DNA of 10,107 bases from Euperipatoides rowelli (GCA_003024985.2 PXIH01S0006657.1); one strand, 5' to 3'; shown: positions 1 through 7,473, numbered from the stretch's first letter. The notes: generated from the letters alone by a model not told the origin. A program made the numbers and translations.

Positions 1-29
1 CATATATTACCCATAATGCATCTTAATAT

Positions 30-180
30 AGCATCAGATGACGTCACTTCCAGTAAAAACCTCTTAAACCTAGCCAAAACAGGAACCGGAAGTTGGCCAT
101 CTTGGATTCGAACCGGAAGTGACCTTTGACCCGGAACCGGACGTGATGTCATACTGGAACCGGAAATGCGCTGGAACCAC
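30..180. repeat. GC-richer block with repeated GGAACCGGA words and a CRE-like site
   Basis: Within AT-rich surroundings, the word GGAACCGG or GAACCGGA recurs at 82-90, 110-117, 133-140 and 156-164, with a partial GGAACC at 173-178. Two copies extend to ACCGGAAGT, an ETS-type core. A full TGACGTCA (CRE-type palindrome) lies at 39-46, directly followed by ACTTCC, the reverse of GGAAGT. GGCCATCTTGG at 95-105 is the reverse complement of a YY1-like word (CCAAGATGGCC). The block may be the end of a dispersed repeat or a promoter-like cluster. No gene start was found next to it, so a repeat-derived origin is at least as likely as regulation. Confidence 0.4.
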
Positions 181-206
181 CAAATTATATCGACTACCTT
201 ATATTT

Positions 207-541
207 AGATAATGAACAATATCCATTTAAAAACCTTAGAATTCGAATATAAGAGTCAAATTTATCTGAATGCTTATAGTACAATTATTATTTAGCCCTT
301 CGAAAATGTTTAAAGGTATAAGTAGGGTTCTATCTCACGATGATTATCCTAATGGATATAACCTACTCTTTATTGTTACGATTAAAGCTCTGATCTAGAA
401 ACACAAGACTATTATTTATTAATCAAGCATGTTGATTTAAGATTGGATATACAATTTGCAACCCCATTACCTCTTTTACGGTCAATCTGATAACCTTTGC
501 TGTTTTTAAAAATATGGAAATAGAAATCTTAACTACTGAAC
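207..541 (+). pseudogene. Polinton/Maverick capsid-type gene, decayed C-terminal part
   Basis: Short in-frame patches, broken by stops and frameshifts, match the C-terminal pattern that I associate with the Polinton structural protein annotated in many animals as 'F54H12.2-like'. In order they are EQYPFKNLRI (near 208), YKSQIYLNAYSTII (near 255-294), DDYPNGYNLLFIV (near 337-377) and CNPITSFTVNLITFAVF (near 457-510), then a charged MEIEI tail. The order and spacing fit that family: an NPF-like motif, then AYxTLF, then DxYxxGYTL, then a hydrophobic strand ending in AVFxN. The gene lies directly upstream of, and almost abuts, the protease relic at 542, which is also a usual Polinton neighbour. 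The N-terminal part is absent or lies left of the window. I assign it to a capsid-type protein from memory of the family; which capsid component it is was not settled. It cannot make a functional protein. Confidence 0.55.
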
Positions 542-996
542 ATGAACAGTTAAACAAATAGGCAATATTTTAAAAAATGATAGATATACTAAATCGGTTT
601 TTCATGGGATTTTTGTTAGTAATGGACTATCTTCACAAATAGGATGTTATTTTTACACACAAATCTGAAACATCAACCAGGAGAAGAGTAGTGATCCATA
701 TTCTGTGGAATATTTTGATTCTTATGGACAAATCACTGAGCATTTTTAAAATTCTTATTAAAATTAAATAAAACATTATTTACAATAATCGTCAACTACA
801 AGGTATGAGTGTATGAGTATCATTTGCGTCCATTATGTATTGTTTGTACTTATATTATTGTTGTAGAGACTTAGCTAAGAAGTATAATACCCAATGATTT
901 ACTAAACAAACTCAATATAAGATATTGGTGAATTACTGTTTAAATAAACATTTTAATGTTTACAAACCTATTTATGATTTAAGTACCTTAGAATAA
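542..996 (+). pseudogene. Polinton/Maverick adenain-like cysteine protease, decayed
   Basis: This is a relic of the adenovirus-type maturation protease carried by Polintons. Patches in order are KNDRYTKSVFHGIFVSNGLSS (574-636; compare the family's FxGVFASDxL motif), QPGE at 674-685 just before the usual His-Trp position, DPYSVEYFDSYG (near 695-730; compare EYFDSYG), NRQLQG (787-804), YCLYLYYCCRDL (838-873) and a C-terminal stretch LVNYCLNKHFNVYKPIYDLS (926-985) ending at a stop at 994. The length, about 150 codons, is somewhat shorter than the usual roughly 200. There are multiple in-frame stops and frame changes. The Trp after the active-site His appears as TAG (689-691). The family's S-x-x-C-G-x-Y-C signature reads S-x-x-S-I-x-Y-C, so the nucleophilic cysteine is serine (TCC, 829-831). 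The gene is clearly dead. The family call is strong because several independent motifs occur in the correct order. Confidence 0.8.
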
Positions 997-1450
997 AAAA
1001 TATTTAAAATTTCATAATTTTTGTTTTATATTAAAATACCTAACAATATTTTTTAACATAGTTTAAAAAAATTACTAAAAAAAATAAATGATTTTGTTAA
1101 TAACATTTTTTTTAAAAAAATATTCATTAAACTAAAACAATTTTTAATTTAACATTTTTTAAAAATTATTAAACTAAAAATAATATTTTTAGTTTAATAA
1201 TTTTTAAAAAATGTTAAATTAAAAAAAGGTTAAACTAGAGTATTTATTATTAAACTAATTTGAAGAAATGCACATATAAAATTTTTAAAAATATTTTTTC
1301 TTTGATTTATTATAAAATTTTAAAAAGGGGTCTATTCACTTGAATTTGATATTGGTCTTTTTTTCAAGATGGTTTTAATAATGGTGTTTAATGTCTTAAA
1401 CTTCTTGTATATATTGATTTTTTTAATCAGTTCTAGACAGTTTTTTAGCA
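997..1450. other. Extremely AT-rich gap between convergent Polinton relics
   Basis: This stretch is nearly all A and T with long homopolymer runs and no readable coding pattern. It separates the 3' end of the plus-strand protease relic (996) from the 3' end of the minus-strand small-protein relic (1451). Its only clear structure is the perfect palindrome at 1141-1225. It may be Polinton intergenic sequence or a small separate insertion. Confidence 0.5.
1141..1225. repeat. Perfect palindrome, 42-bp arms with 1-nt centre
   Basis: Positions 1141-1182 are the exact reverse complement of 1184-1225, around a single A at 1183. Symmetry breaks just outside (A at 1140, A at 1226). The arms are AT-rich but not simple homopolymer; they include AACATTTTTT, ATTATTAAACT and their complements. 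As RNA or single-stranded DNA this would form a hairpin with essentially no loop. It sits between two convergent gene relics. Confidence 0.93.
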
Positions 1451-1779
1451 TTAAATGACATCGTATTTGGAGGATTTAACATAGTTAGGTATATTAATAT
1501 TATTCATCACATCTTGAAATTCAGTTAATCCAATAGGAATATTTTTTATGGTAATTTAATGAGAACCATTTTTAATAAATCCACAATGCTCATGTTTGGA
1601 ATAGTTTTTTTATGGAAAAAAAAATTCACCTTTTTGATTGATATCTAAAATAGAATAATTTTAGTAAATAAATCCAAAATAATTTTCAGCTGATTTTTAT
1701 CTTTATTTAACATTGTTAAATGTTGATAAGTGCATTATTATATAGAGTAGCTTTATCATAATCAGGTAAATTAGATTTC

Positions 1780-1787
1780 ACTATTTC
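1780..1787. repeat. Target-site duplication, left copy, hAT element 1
   Basis: ACTATTTC immediately precedes the CAGTG terminus and is repeated exactly at 2359-2366, immediately after the opposite terminus. Confidence 0.93.
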
Positions 1788-2358
1788 CAGTGTTGTTCAA
1801 AGTATTTGTTGCAAGTAGCCTACTTAAGTAAAAGTAAATTGAAAATGGCCTACTTAAAAAAAAGTAAATGTACTTTCATAATTCCTTTGCATAAGTAAAA
1901 GTAGAAAAGTACTTCACCAAATTGCTACTTTTGAAGTAAAAGTAAAAGTAGTCTATTTTTTTTTCTTCTAAAAATTGGCAATATTAAAATTCAGTATCTA
2001 GGTGTGTTAAATTGGCTTTAATTCACTTGTACTTGTTTAATTTAATTCAACTTATGATCTGCAAACCTCGGTAGTCTGTCTATGACCAGTGTTACAAGTC
2101 TAGAAATAGTCCGGTGCTCTGGTCTAGTCTTTGTATCTCCCACGTGAAATGACACCTCACAAATTCCTTATATCTTACTTGTAACGAAAATAATTTTTTA
2201 AATGTAACTAAGTAAAAGTAATTAAAAATTGAAGTGACAGTACTTCGTTATAAGTAAAAGTTTCATAAATGGAAACTACTTTGTTAATCTAAAAATTATT
2301 GCTACATTTACTTAAGTACAGTACTTCGTTACTTTTACTTCGTTACTGCCCAACACTG
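1788..2358. mobile_element. Non-autonomous hAT-type element 1 (571 bp) with 8-bp target duplication
   Basis: The ends are CAGTGTTGTTCA (from 1788) and TGCCCAACACTG (to 2358), forming imperfect inverted repeats of the CAGTGTTGGGCA type. The flanks are identical 8-mers ACTATTTC at 1780-1787 and 2359-2366, the target-site size of hAT transposases. The subterminal regions are packed with the word AAGTAAAAGTA and its complement, typical of the widespread 'AAGTAACG / AAGTAAAAGTA' hAT-derived MITEs in animals. There is no coding capacity. It entered gene B of the Polinton relic: removing it and one target copy restores continuity of the host frame across the site (FKEIV / KSNLP). It is therefore younger than the Polinton. 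Confidence 0.93.
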
Positions 2359-2366
2359 ACTATTTC
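2359..2366. repeat. Target-site duplication, right copy, hAT element 1
   Basis: ACTATTTC directly follows the terminal CACTG and is identical to 1780-1787. Confidence 0.93.
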
Positions 2367-2454
2367 TTTAAATTCAATATCCAAATTTGTGAATGGCGTT
2401 TTTCTAAAATGTTTTAGTTCATCTTCTTTAACAAGATAGAGTTAATCCATTTTG

Positions 2455-2805
2455 TTAAGGGTTGATGATAGATCCAAGAATAGTGCTTATCAAAACAGCT
2501 AAGAGTGCACAGAGAAAACCCCCACTTTGTATAAGAAGTTTTATTTTATGTTTTCAAGGTAGTTTTTTTTATTGGCTAATAAAGATATGATTTTATAGTT
2601 CAATAAGATTTTAAAATGTTGTTTGTTAATTTTACATTTCCATTAATAGCATTCAAACATATTTCACTAATAATCCTGATAAGTTCCAAAAAAGCTTTTC
2701 TAAGTATTCCTTTAATAAGATTATCTTTCGCATGACTAAGTTTAGTAAGACACTTGTTTTTGTAACATTATTTTTAATTCTTTAATTATAAAATGCAAGT
2801 CTTTC
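2455..2805 (-). pseudogene. Polinton small protein gene A (GGFL-tail protein), decayed
   Basis: The minus strand shows an open stretch beginning KCLTKLSHAKDNLIKGI (from 2755) and continuing through ELIRIISEICLNAINGNVKL to a stop near 2597. A further patch, KLLIQSGGFLCALLAVLIS and on to GSIINP, ends at a stop at 2455-2457. Between the patches the frame is broken. The combination of an ExCLNxLxGNVxLT helix, a basic linker and a (K/R)xLLxQxGGFLxxLL hydrophobic tail is familiar from small proteins encoded beside Polinton protease and capsid genes; their function is not established. The N-terminal end is uncertain, and 2790-2805 is a loose limit. It lies just upstream of gene B in the same orientation. 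Confidence 0.6.
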
Positions 2806-2960
2806 ACCTTGAAGTATACCGGTCAACATTTGATATTGTTCTAAATAACCAAGTGAGAAAATGAATATTAAATAACCTTGAATGTTTAATGCAGCATTGT
2901 TAAATGCTGGTTTAATAAATCCAGTGTCACTGGGTCATATTTGAGAAATAAGTTATATGT

Positions 2961-3718
2961 TTTTGGTCCCTTGCACTTTTTAAACAATACAATGTAGTGG
3001 CTGTTCAGGCTGATAGACTTCATGCCCTTGAAGAACAGATTTCATATTACTAGATTCACACTTATGTTTCTGTGATGACTTCCTTGGGTGAAGGGTTTGG
3101 TTATATGGATATCTTTAATACATGTGGTGATGAATGAAGAACTTGGTGGTAATACCAGATCTCCAAACATTGAATATCTGTTTGTGTCTCAACTGGTGAA
3201 TAAGTATTGAACTGAAAACACAGTTTGTGAATGGAACAAAAGAAATCCTTGATAAATCAGGTGGAGAGATGACATTAAATTTTTGTATCATCTAACATGG
3301 GTATTTAGATTCTTTGAAGAAAAAGAACACTTTCCATTGATTACTTTCAGAAAATTCCAAACATCAGAAATGTGAGATGAAATTCAAGAGCCATTCTTAC
3401 TAGTCTTTCATTCAATCTTATACAGTACCTATAACAAGGAATACTTTTGAGGTATACAGATTTGTTTTATATGACTGGGCAGACTATTGGTTTACTAATC
3501 AAATGTACAATGAAAATAACTTCAAGAACTTGTCAGAAATATTGGAACCTAGCCAAAAAAAAGCATTGTGCTCATTGGAGAATGACTGGAAACAGGAGCC
3601 ATCCATACTCAAGATACCAAGAAGTAATCGGTGCACATAAGGCTCAAAGTCTAGCAGGAACTGTATTCAACCTGCAGAAACAAAGACAAACTGAAACTTT
3701 AATTTATTCTAAGCAATA
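2961..3718 (+). pseudogene. Frameshifted relic of an unidentified, possibly transposon-derived protein gene
   Basis: Three-frame reading gives coherent, protein-like blocks that join by frame changes. One block runs in the frame of 3145: GGNTRSPNIEYLFVSQLVNK, later IRWRDDIKFLYHLTWVFRFF, then FPLITFRKFQTSEM and EPFLLVFHSILYSTYNKEYF. A second block, shifted by one base from about 3434, holds FEVYRFVLYDWADYWFTNQM, NFKNLSEILEPSQKKALCSL and ENDWKQEPSILKIPRSNRCT before a stop at about 3642. Further weak similarity may run to 3718. The Trp/Tyr-rich, DWADYWFTNQM-like region followed by a conserved-looking PRSNxC segment resembles proteins I recall as multi-copy and 'uncharacterized' in invertebrate genomes, so a transposon origin is likely but not proven. 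At least two in-frame stops plus one frameshift make it a pseudogene. The longest continuous open frame here (3447-3719) starts in the wrong frame for most of the conserved-looking part. Confidence 0.45.
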
Positions 3719-3778
3719 AAAAGTGATGTACAAGTATTAGAATATGTATGTGCACTTTTGATGTTTGTATTATAATAC

Positions 3779-4051
3779 ATGCATATCTATTATAATAAAA
3801 AAGATAGCGCTGCTCCTCACTTTTATAAATACACCCAGCTAAATGTTGCCCTTTATAAATACACGTGGCTAAATAATGCCCTTTTTAAATACACATGGCT
3901 AAATAATACCCTTTATAATTATACATGGCTAAATCATGCCCTTTATAAATACACATGGCTAAATGAAGCCCTTTATAAATACATATGGCTAAATGATGCC
4001 CTTTATAAATACATATGGCTAAATGAACCCTTTATAAATACACATGGCTAA
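3779..4051 (+). other. Open frame through the minisatellite, ten-residue repeat (doubtful gene)
   Basis: An ATG at 3779 opens 90 codons that run into the tandem repeat and read as repeats of YKYTWLNxAL, because 30 bp equals ten codons. A one-base deletion in the unit at about 4027 throws the frame out and it stops at 4049-4051. I see no Kozak-like or promoter evidence and no signal peptide. The open frame is best explained by repeat-unit length and absence of stops in one phase of the consensus. A transcribed repeat protein is possible but unsupported. Confidence 0.2.
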
Positions 4052-4418
4052 ATTATACTCTTTATAAATACATATGGCTAAATAATGCCCTTTATAAATA
4101 CAAATGGCTAAAAGATGCCTTTTATAAATAGACATGGCTAAATGATTCCCTTTATAAAAATGAAGCCCTTTATAAATTCACATGGCTAAATGATGCCCTT
4201 TATAAAAATGAAGCCCTAAATACATATGGCTAAATGATGCCTTTATAAATCCACATGGCTAAATGATGACCTTTATAAATACACATGGCTAAATGATGCC
4301 CTTTATAAATACAGATGGCTAAATGATGCCTTTTATAAATAGACATGGCTAAATGATACCCTTTATCAATACACATGGCTAAATGATGCCCTTTATAAAT
4401 TCACATTGATAAATGATA
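3821..4418. repeat. 30-bp minisatellite, about 20 units
   Basis: The consensus unit is CTTTATAAATACACATGGCT followed by AAATGATGCC, 30 bp. About 19 recognisable GGCTAAA-type units occur, plus two shortened units near 4158 and 4205 where the middle of the unit is missing (TTTATAAAAATGAAGCCC). Units diverge mainly at a few positions (ACAC/ATAT before GG, and ATGATG/ATAATG/ATGAAG). One-base deletions appear near 4027, 4096 and 4241. The unit carries TATAAAT and an NdeI-like CATATG in some copies. The first units, up to 4051, stay open with a 10-residue period (YKYTWLNxAL). Confidence 0.95.
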
Positions 4419-4739
4419 GTGGAATTTAACCATTACTAAAAAAGGGTCCAACATGATCTTACTTTTATGTTTTCCATCATTTTGATGGGTTTTGCACTAG
4501 TTAATAATAAATTATACAGTTACATACTGATATAAAAAATAGATTTTTTGATTTTGGGGTGACCTTTTCTAAAATTATATTGAATTGACAGTTCATTTCT
4601 TTGTTTTTAGTCAAAATTATGGTAAAGGAATATGAGGTGGTAAAAAAAGTTATAACTCTAATATAATGTGGTAAGATAAGGGCCTACTTTTATTCTGTAA
4701 TAAGTAATAATTAATAAATTAATTTTATTTTAATTTTAG
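4419..4739 (+). other. AT-rich non-coding stretch up to exon A
   Basis: No reading frame, RNA gene or repeat was recognised. The last 30 bases form a pyrimidine-biased tract ending in TTTTAG, the splice acceptor of exon A. The stretch is therefore most likely the 3' end of the preceding intron. Confidence 0.45.
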
Positions 4740-4841
4740 ATCGCTGATATTGATAATGATGAATTAGTCAACCCAACAACATTTGCTCTGAAAAGATGTA
4801 AAAGATTAGTTTTGGCTCCATATAGCAGATTATTAGTATTT
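4740..4841 (+). CDS. Internal exon of a host membrane-protein gene (exon A)
   Basis: A 34-codon open block lies between a polypyrimidine/AG acceptor (ttttaattttag, ending 4739) and a strong donor (gtaagt from 4842). Both junctions are phase 0. An in-frame TAG sits exactly in the acceptor (4737-4739), so the reading frame can only begin at the splice site. The peptide starts IADIDNDELVNPTTF and continues ALKRCKRLVLAPYSRLLVF: an acidic stretch followed by a basic, then hydrophobic stretch that flows straight into the exon at 8313. Exon A ends inside or just before the membrane region. I do not recognise the family with confidence. The pattern of basic residues, then a short hydrophobic run, then GWR at the start of the next exon faintly resembles the N-terminal part of gustatory-receptor-like multi-pass proteins, but this is a guess. 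Upstream exons, including the start codon, were not found. Confidence 0.72.
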
Positions 4842-5262
4842 GTAAGTATTTATTGCTACATTTTATAAATTATAAGAATGGTTATAACTAATCAAATATT
4901 TTTTTTACCATGTTTTGTGTTAATTATGTTTGATATTTTAATTTCAACTGATAACAATTTTATTATTTTTTTTAATTTATTTTTTTATACAAAAAGGAAA
5001 ACATTACTGTTGTAAAAATAATATCATGAACCTTACCATAAGTTATCTTGAGAGAGAGATTGCATCACAAATTCGTAATATGCTTCACATGCGGCAAAAT
5101 GAGGCACATTTAGCAATATTGCACTCATGTGAATAAAGACCAAAAGTAAGTCTGTATAATGATGACTCAAAAATAATTTAAAAAAATGTATATGACATAC
5201 AAAGGAAATGAAGGATCTTACAGACAACATGAAGGTAAAATTTTTGCGAGAGCCTAGAACCT
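4842..5262 (+). other. Intron segment without recognised genes
   Basis: This is AT-rich sequence after the donor of exon A. A plus-strand patch near 5047-5133 reads LEREIASQIRNMLHMRQNEA and on to HSCE before a stop, and a 65-codon minus-strand frame covers 5033-5230. Neither resembles a known family or has splice or start context. Treated as non-coding. Confidence 0.4.
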
Positions 5263-5517
5263 GGATCCAATAAATGACAATAAGTAAATGGATAGCAGCT
5301 TTATTTTATTATTTACAGTCCTAACCTTATCCTTGCCCTGAACCGTAACTCCTACTACGTATTTAAAACATCAGGCTGCAGGAGGGGGGTATAATATAGT
5401 CTAAATAATCCTTTTTTGATCGATTTTGATAATTTTGAGCTATTTCTGACCATTTGGCGTATAATTGAAATAAATGCGCAGATGTTAAAAATGCGGTAAT
5501 TGTCACTTATTGGATCC
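5263..5517. mobile_element. 255-bp MITE with GGATCCAATAARTGACAAT terminal repeats
   Basis: GGATCCAATAAATGACAAT at 5263-5281 is the inverted counterpart of ATTGTCACTTATTGGATCC at 5499-5517, with one mismatch in 19. A weaker extension outward (tagaa on both sides after inversion) could place the true ends a few bases further out. No clean target duplication is visible. The interior contains ACCCTAACC-like and GAACCGTAACTCC words and has no coding capacity. The superfamily cannot be assigned from this. The right end is AT-rich inward (AAATGCGGTAATTGTCACTTATTGG), a form I associate with dispersed invertebrate MITEs. Confidence 0.7.
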
Positions 5518-5599
5518 CTTTTCTAATGTCTCCTAAATTTTTATAAAAGATGAGTAGGCTTTTGTAGGAGCAGAAGAGTGAATCCAGGAGACAGACATA

Positions 5600-6920
5600 T
5601 GGATGTTAGATTCTGGCGCTACGTCACATTATGAGTTATGACGAGTGATAAAGAACAAATGATTGATTACCAAGAACTAAATCAATTATTGATTATTCAT
5701 TTCGCCAATGGAGAAAAATTGATGGCCAAAGGGACAGGTAAGATATTTTTAATGAAGGAATTAAAGGAAAGTAAGGACTATGTTTAGAAAGAGTACTATG
5801 GGTACCAAACTTAAAACATCAATTGATATCAGTAACAAGATTATGATTGTGCCATAAATATGTAGTGAACTTTAAATTTAATGAATGCTTGTTGTATAAG
5901 GAAGGAAGCCTCAGGGCCCGGGGTACTATTAGGGCAAATGTATATCCTAATATACTCTGAAATGTATGCATTCACTCTTGGCACAGGAGGTTTAGTTATA
6001 GGAATCTCAAAGGAATTAGAGAATTATAAAACAAAAATTAGTAAAAGGATTAGAAATATTGAAATGTAAACACAGAGACTATGAGACAGAAGTTTTCAGT
6101 CCAGTGAAAGTAAGATAAAAATTCCATTTAAAGCTCTAGTGGCTGATTTATGCAGCCCAATAACTCCATCCACTATAGGAGGGAATAAATATATGATGCT
6201 TGTCACAGATAGTGCAAGTAGCTTTACTTATATTGAACTGCTTAAAAACAAATTTGAGGCTGATGAGAGGTTTAGACATTATATTCAAGCAATAATTTGT
6301 TTTTGTTACTACCCCAATATGTGAGAAATGATGGGGGAGGTGAGTTTATGGTCAGAGAATTAGAATAAGATGTCAGAGTATAGTGTCTTATACGCCTCAA
6401 CTAACTAAGAAGGCAGAGATGCTAAATAAGACAATTGTTGAAATGACAAGAAAAGTGCTAAAAGATGGTAGACAACCTATGAAACTTTGAGGGGAGGCAG
6501 AAAATAGAGCCTTTTATAATTACAACTGACTTAAGCATTCACAGAAAGGAAACTCTCCATATGAAGGTTGGTATGGGAGAACTCCTGATGTCGAACTCCT
6601 GATGTAGAATATTTGGATGCAACGTTGGGCACGCATTCCTATGAGTCAAACTAAAAATTTGGATGATACAGCAGTGAAGGGCCAACTGGTTGGATACAAT
6701 ACCTCCAGAAATACATATAAACTGTGGATCAAAGGAACTTGCAATGTGATAAGCGCAACTAGCTTAATCTTTGATGAGCAAGAGCAGACTGAGGAAGAAG
6801 TGACTACTTTGCCACATTCTATACAGGAACATGAAATAGTTACACCAATTCAACACCAGGAAGAATTGAAGGTTGATTAAAATCAAGTTGGGGACAATAA
6901 TATAATAAAGCCCAGAAAAC
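5600..6920 (+). pseudogene. Ty1/copia retrotransposon pol relic: protease and integrase, RT deleted
   Basis: Domains appear in copia order but in changing frames. Protease: WMLDSGATSHYEL (5600-5638) with the DSG active-site triad, then YQELN, IIHFANGEKLMAKGTGKI (about 5690-5745) and VPNLKHQLISVTRL (about 5802-5843). GAG-pre-integrase: HRRFSYRNLKGIREL (about 5982-6024) and KGLEILKCKHRDYETEVFS (about 6044-6100). Integrase core: VADLCSPITPSTIGGNKYMM, with the first Asp at 6145-6147, the second Asp in RNDGGGEF at 6330-6332 and Glu in KKAEMLNKT at 6416-6418; then YNYN and SPYEGWYGRTPDVE. The integrase C-terminal part (6617-6880) contains GQLVGYNTSRNTYKLW and VISATSLIFDE. A basic KPRKPERKKKK patch follows and then the sequence goes directly to the polypurine tract. 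Gag, reverse transcriptase and RNase H (normally some 2 kb after integrase) are missing. Stops and frameshifts are frequent. Confidence 0.92.
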
Positions 6921-6971
6921 CAGAAAGAAAAAAAAAAAAGGGATACTAGTTAATCGATTATTATTACACTT

Positions 6972-6980
6972 AAGGGGGGA
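6972..6980 (+). other. Polypurine tract of the copia element
   Basis: AAGGGGGGA directly precedes TGTTGG, the start of the 3' LTR. This is the standard position for the plus-strand primer in copia elements, whose 3' ends commonly read purine tract followed by TGTTGGA. Confidence 0.85.
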
Positions 6981-7473
6981 TGTTGGAATTGCAAGTGTAA
7001 GTTAGTGATAATTAGGGCTATACAGGTTTAAAATTTTCAGTTATTGTTATGGTATTATTTATTGTTTGCAATGTAATATGTATATGTAGAAGAGACAAAA
7101 TAATTTTTACTTATATAATGTTTAAATTAGTGAATTTTATGGTAAAACTATAGGGGGTGATATATGCAAACCTTAGTTGTGGTTTTTTTTTAATGACTAC
7201 TAACATTCATACTTATCCTTTACTTTTGTCTGGTCTCACCATATTTAAGGTGGAGGTTGTGAATTTGATTTGTCAAAATTATAATTTGTGAATATTATTG
7301 TCAAATCTACTGTGAGCAGTTTAAAATGCATCCAGGATTATTAAATATTGCATTTGGAAACTGGAATGGTTTGTGTCATAGTGAGACGTTATTTTATGAA
7401 AATTGGTAATATTTGAATTAAGAATATTATATTGTTAGTCAACTGAGGTACTTAACGCTAAACATCCTTAACA
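6981..7473 (+). repeat. 3' LTR of the copia element (right end approximate)
   Basis: It begins TGTTGGAATTGCAAG right after the polypurine tract. A plausible end is CCTTAACA at 7466-7473, giving about 493 bp; an alternative end is TTCA at 7490. No second copy of this sequence occurs left of the internal region, so the 5' LTR is missing from the window and the end could not be fixed by pairwise comparison or target duplication. No clear AATAAA signal was found in it. Confidence 0.65.

Larger units (their letters stand above)
1451..2450 (-). pseudogene. Polinton small protein gene B, decayed and interrupted by a hAT element
   Basis: Read on the minus strand, it begins at an ATG (2448-2450) followed immediately by a stop, then LVKEDELKHFRKTPF and FKEIV up to 2359. 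The hAT element at 1788-2358 interrupts it. After the target duplication the frame resumes as KSNLPDYDKATLYNNALIN (from about 1785), then after frame changes GEFFFHKKTIPNMSIVDLL (about 1576-1632) and IGLTEFQDVMNNINIPNYV (near 1475-1535), with a stop at 1451-1453. This order of an N-terminal LVP/KxxEL segment, a DxxKAxLYNxAL helix, an I-x-x-SxIVDLL segment and a PxGWxEF-like segment is what I recall for a small basic Polinton-associated protein of unknown role. It lies 4 bp downstream of gene A's stop, as in a compact virus-like gene cluster. The gene is broken by several stops. Confidence 0.6.

Noticed and set aside
3447-3719. 90-codon plus-strand open frame taken as a gene
   Set aside because: The conserved-looking protein pattern here (DWADYWFTNQM to PRSNRC) is in a different frame, so this continuous frame is a shadow of a broken gene.
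3821-4418. CRISPR-like array
   Set aside because: The units are directly adjacent and equally variable throughout, with no unique spacers. It is a eukaryotic minisatellite.
5033-5230. 65-codon open frame on the minus strand
   Set aside because: Hydrophobic AT-rich composition, no family resemblance, no start or splice context.
5263-5517. 5' LTR of the copia element
   Set aside because: It shares no sequence with the 3' LTR at 6981 and has inverted terminal repeats instead.
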